Below are positions 62,766-64,000 of a DNA stretch of 64,000 bases, piece after piece (position 1 is the first letter of the stretch; every line of letters starts with the position of its first letter). Source of the stretch: an uncultured Granulosicoccus sp. (GTDB taxonomy: Bacteria; Pseudomonadota; Gammaproteobacteria; Granulosicoccales; Granulosicoccaceae). The position numbers were made by a program, and so were the translations under genes. Under the pieces are notes generated by a model. It searched no databases, was not told the origin of the DNA, and was given only the letters and a program-made list of their open reading frames with translations. The DNA lies in NCBI GenBank assembly GCA_947495035.1, contig CANLXI010000002.1, positions 62,001 to 126,000 of the forward strand, given 5' to 3'.

Positions 62766-64000
62766 GTGCGAACCTCGACAAGCAGGGCGGCGGTGTACTG
62801 GGCTGGATCGATGAGCGATTTCCGCTCACCAAGATGCTCGAAGAGCACATCACCAAGTACTACGCCCCGAAGAATTTCAATTTCTGGTACTACTTCGGTT
62901 CTCTGGCGCTGCTGGTGCTGATCATCCAGATCGTGACCGGTATCTTCCTGACCATGAACTACAAGCCGGATGGCAATCTGGCATTCACCTCGGTCGAATA
63001 CATCATGCGTGATGTCAACTTCGGCTGGCTGATCCGCTACATGCACTCCACCGGCGCGTCCATGTTCTTCGTGGTGATCTACCTGCACATGTTCCGGGCC
63101 TTGCTGTACGGCTCCTACAAGAAACCGCGGGAACTGCTGTGGGTGTTCGGCATGCTGATCTATGTCGCTCTGATGGCCGAGGCCTTCATGGGCTATCTGC
63201 TGCCATGGGGACAGATGAGTTACTGGGGCGCACAGGTCATCATTTCCCTGTTCGGCGCCATTCCCTTTGGCATCGGTGATGCACTGACCATCTGGCTCAA
63301 GGGTGATTACATCGTGTCCGATGCCACGCTGAACCGCTTCTTCGCCCTGCACGTCATCGCCGTGCCCCTGGTGCTGGTCTTCCTGGTGGCCGCGCATATC
63401 ATGGCACTGCACGAAGTGGGCTCGAACAATCCCGACGGTGTCGAGATCAAGAAGAACAAGAACGCAGAAGGCATTCCGAAAGACGGCATTCCTTTCCACC
63501 CGTATTACACCGTCAAGGATTTTCTGGGTGCCGTGGTCTTTCTGATCGTGTTCTTTGCCATCGTGTTCTTTGCCCCGGAGATGGGCGGCTACTTCCTCGA
63601 ACACGCCAACTTCGTACCGGCAGACCCATTGAAGACCCCTGAGCACATCGCACCGGTCTGGTACTTCACGCCGTTCTACGCCATCCTGCGGGCCGTACCC
63701 GACAAGCTCGGTGGTGTCATTGCCATGGGCGGCGCCATCTTCGTGCTGTTCCTGTTGCCCTGGATCGATCGCAACCCGGTCAAGTCGATTCGCTACCGCT
63801 CCACGACCTACAAGGTCCTGCTGTTCACCTTTGCCACTGCGTTCGTCATTCTCGGTTACATGGGCATGCAGACGCCTACACCGGTAGGTACCCTGATTGC
63901 TCGTATCTGTGCCTTGATCTACTTTGGTTATTTCATCGCCCTGTTCTTCATCAGTCGAAACGAGAAGAACAAGCCGGTACCTGAGAGGGTTACATCGTGA
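62762..64000 (+). CDS. petB: Cytochrome b subunit of the cytochrome bc1 complex
   Basis: A 412-residue protein that ends exactly at the window edge (TGA 63998-64000). Eight hydrophobic segments are visible. Heme-ligand His residues lie in YMHSTGASMFFVVIYLHMFR and HVIAVPLVLVFLVAAHIMALHEVG. The Qo PEWY-type motif appears as APVWYFTPFY. Role: quinol oxidation and proton motive force generation with petA. The final GTGA (63997-64000), preceded by GAGAGGG, looks like the start of petC (cytochrome c1) just outside the window; this is an inference. Confidence 0.97.
   Translation: MSANLDKQGGGVLGWIDERFPLTKMLEEHITKYYAPKNFNFWYYFGSLALLVLIIQIVTGIFLTMNYKPDGNLAFTSVEYIMRDVNFGWLIRYMHSTGASMFFVVIYLHMFRALLYGSYKKPRELLWVFGMLIYVALMAEAFMGYLLPWGQMSYWGAQVIISLFGAIPFGIGDALTIWLKGDYIVSDATLNRFFALHVIAVPLVLVFLVAAHIMALHEVGSNNPDGVEIKKNKNAEGIPKDGIPFHPYYTVKDFLGAVVFLIVFFAIVFFAPEMGGYFLEHANFVPADPLKTPEHIAPVWYFTPFYAILRAVPDKLGGVIAMGGAIFVLFLLPWIDRNPVKSIRYRSTTYKVLLFTFATAFVILGYMGMQTPTPVGTLIARICALIYFGYFIALFFISRNEKNKPVPERVTS

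Overview
The window reads as a chromosomal stretch of a Gram-negative bacterium, most likely a gammaproteobacterium outside the enteric group. The evidence is the complete Lpt and Mla outer-membrane gene sets, a beta-barrel porin ending in Phe, the order rpoN-hpf-ptsN-hprK-rapZ-ptsH-ptsI-mgtE, a class II ribonucleotide reductase split into two genes as in Pseudomonas, the murA-hisG pair and a Rieske/cytochrome b operon. I cannot name the genus. Genes are dense, GC is moderately high, and most operons use ATGA-type stop/start overlaps. I saw no rRNA, tRNA, insertion sequence, prophage or CRISPR array.

Region 1 (1-4.3 kb) holds the 3' part of a lytic transglycosylase gene, a bolA-type gene and a metallophosphoesterase. 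Region 2 (4.5-22.6 kb) is the accessory part and the most interesting. It has four plus-strand glycosyltransferases and one minus-strand one, two paralogous polysaccharide-deacetylase-like genes near its two ends, a four-gene peptide-type (Yej/Dpp-like) ABC importer, a 899-residue ABC-exporter-like protein whose nucleotide-binding domain has lost its catalytic motifs, a free-standing cyclic-nucleotide-binding-domain protein and a GNAT acetyltransferase. I infer a cell-surface glycan or glycopeptide system with a pseudo-ATPase membrane component. I know of no name for it.

Region 3 (22.7-31.3 kb) holds a BON-domain lipoprotein and a porin sharing a bidirectional terminator, an orphan CheB-type methylesterase, minCDE, dinB, a GGDEF-EAL protein and a parvulin isomerase. 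Region 4 (31.3-35.8 kb) is the nrdJa-nrdJb operon, which runs on into two small unknown genes and the parvulin gene. It is preceded by two pairs of NrdR-box-like palindromes and a structured 700-bp non-coding stretch. A lone DUF3391-like gene follows on the other strand.

Region 5 (35.9-51.4 kb) is a long minus-strand envelope/PTS-Ntr block (mlaA-kdsD-lptC-lptA-lptB-rpoN-hpf-ptsN-hprK-rapZ-ptsH-ptsI-mgtE), with mlaFEDCB diverging from mlaA. The block links LPS precursor synthesis and transport, phospholipid retrieval, sigma-54 and a sugar-permease-free phosphotransfer chain. Region 6 (51.5-64 kb) has a periplasmic sensor protein with a chemoreceptor, murA-hisG, a DAHP synthase, a HAMP-only membrane protein, a metzincin protease with a GlyGly-CTERM-like tail overlapping a convergent degS-like gene, and petA-petB.
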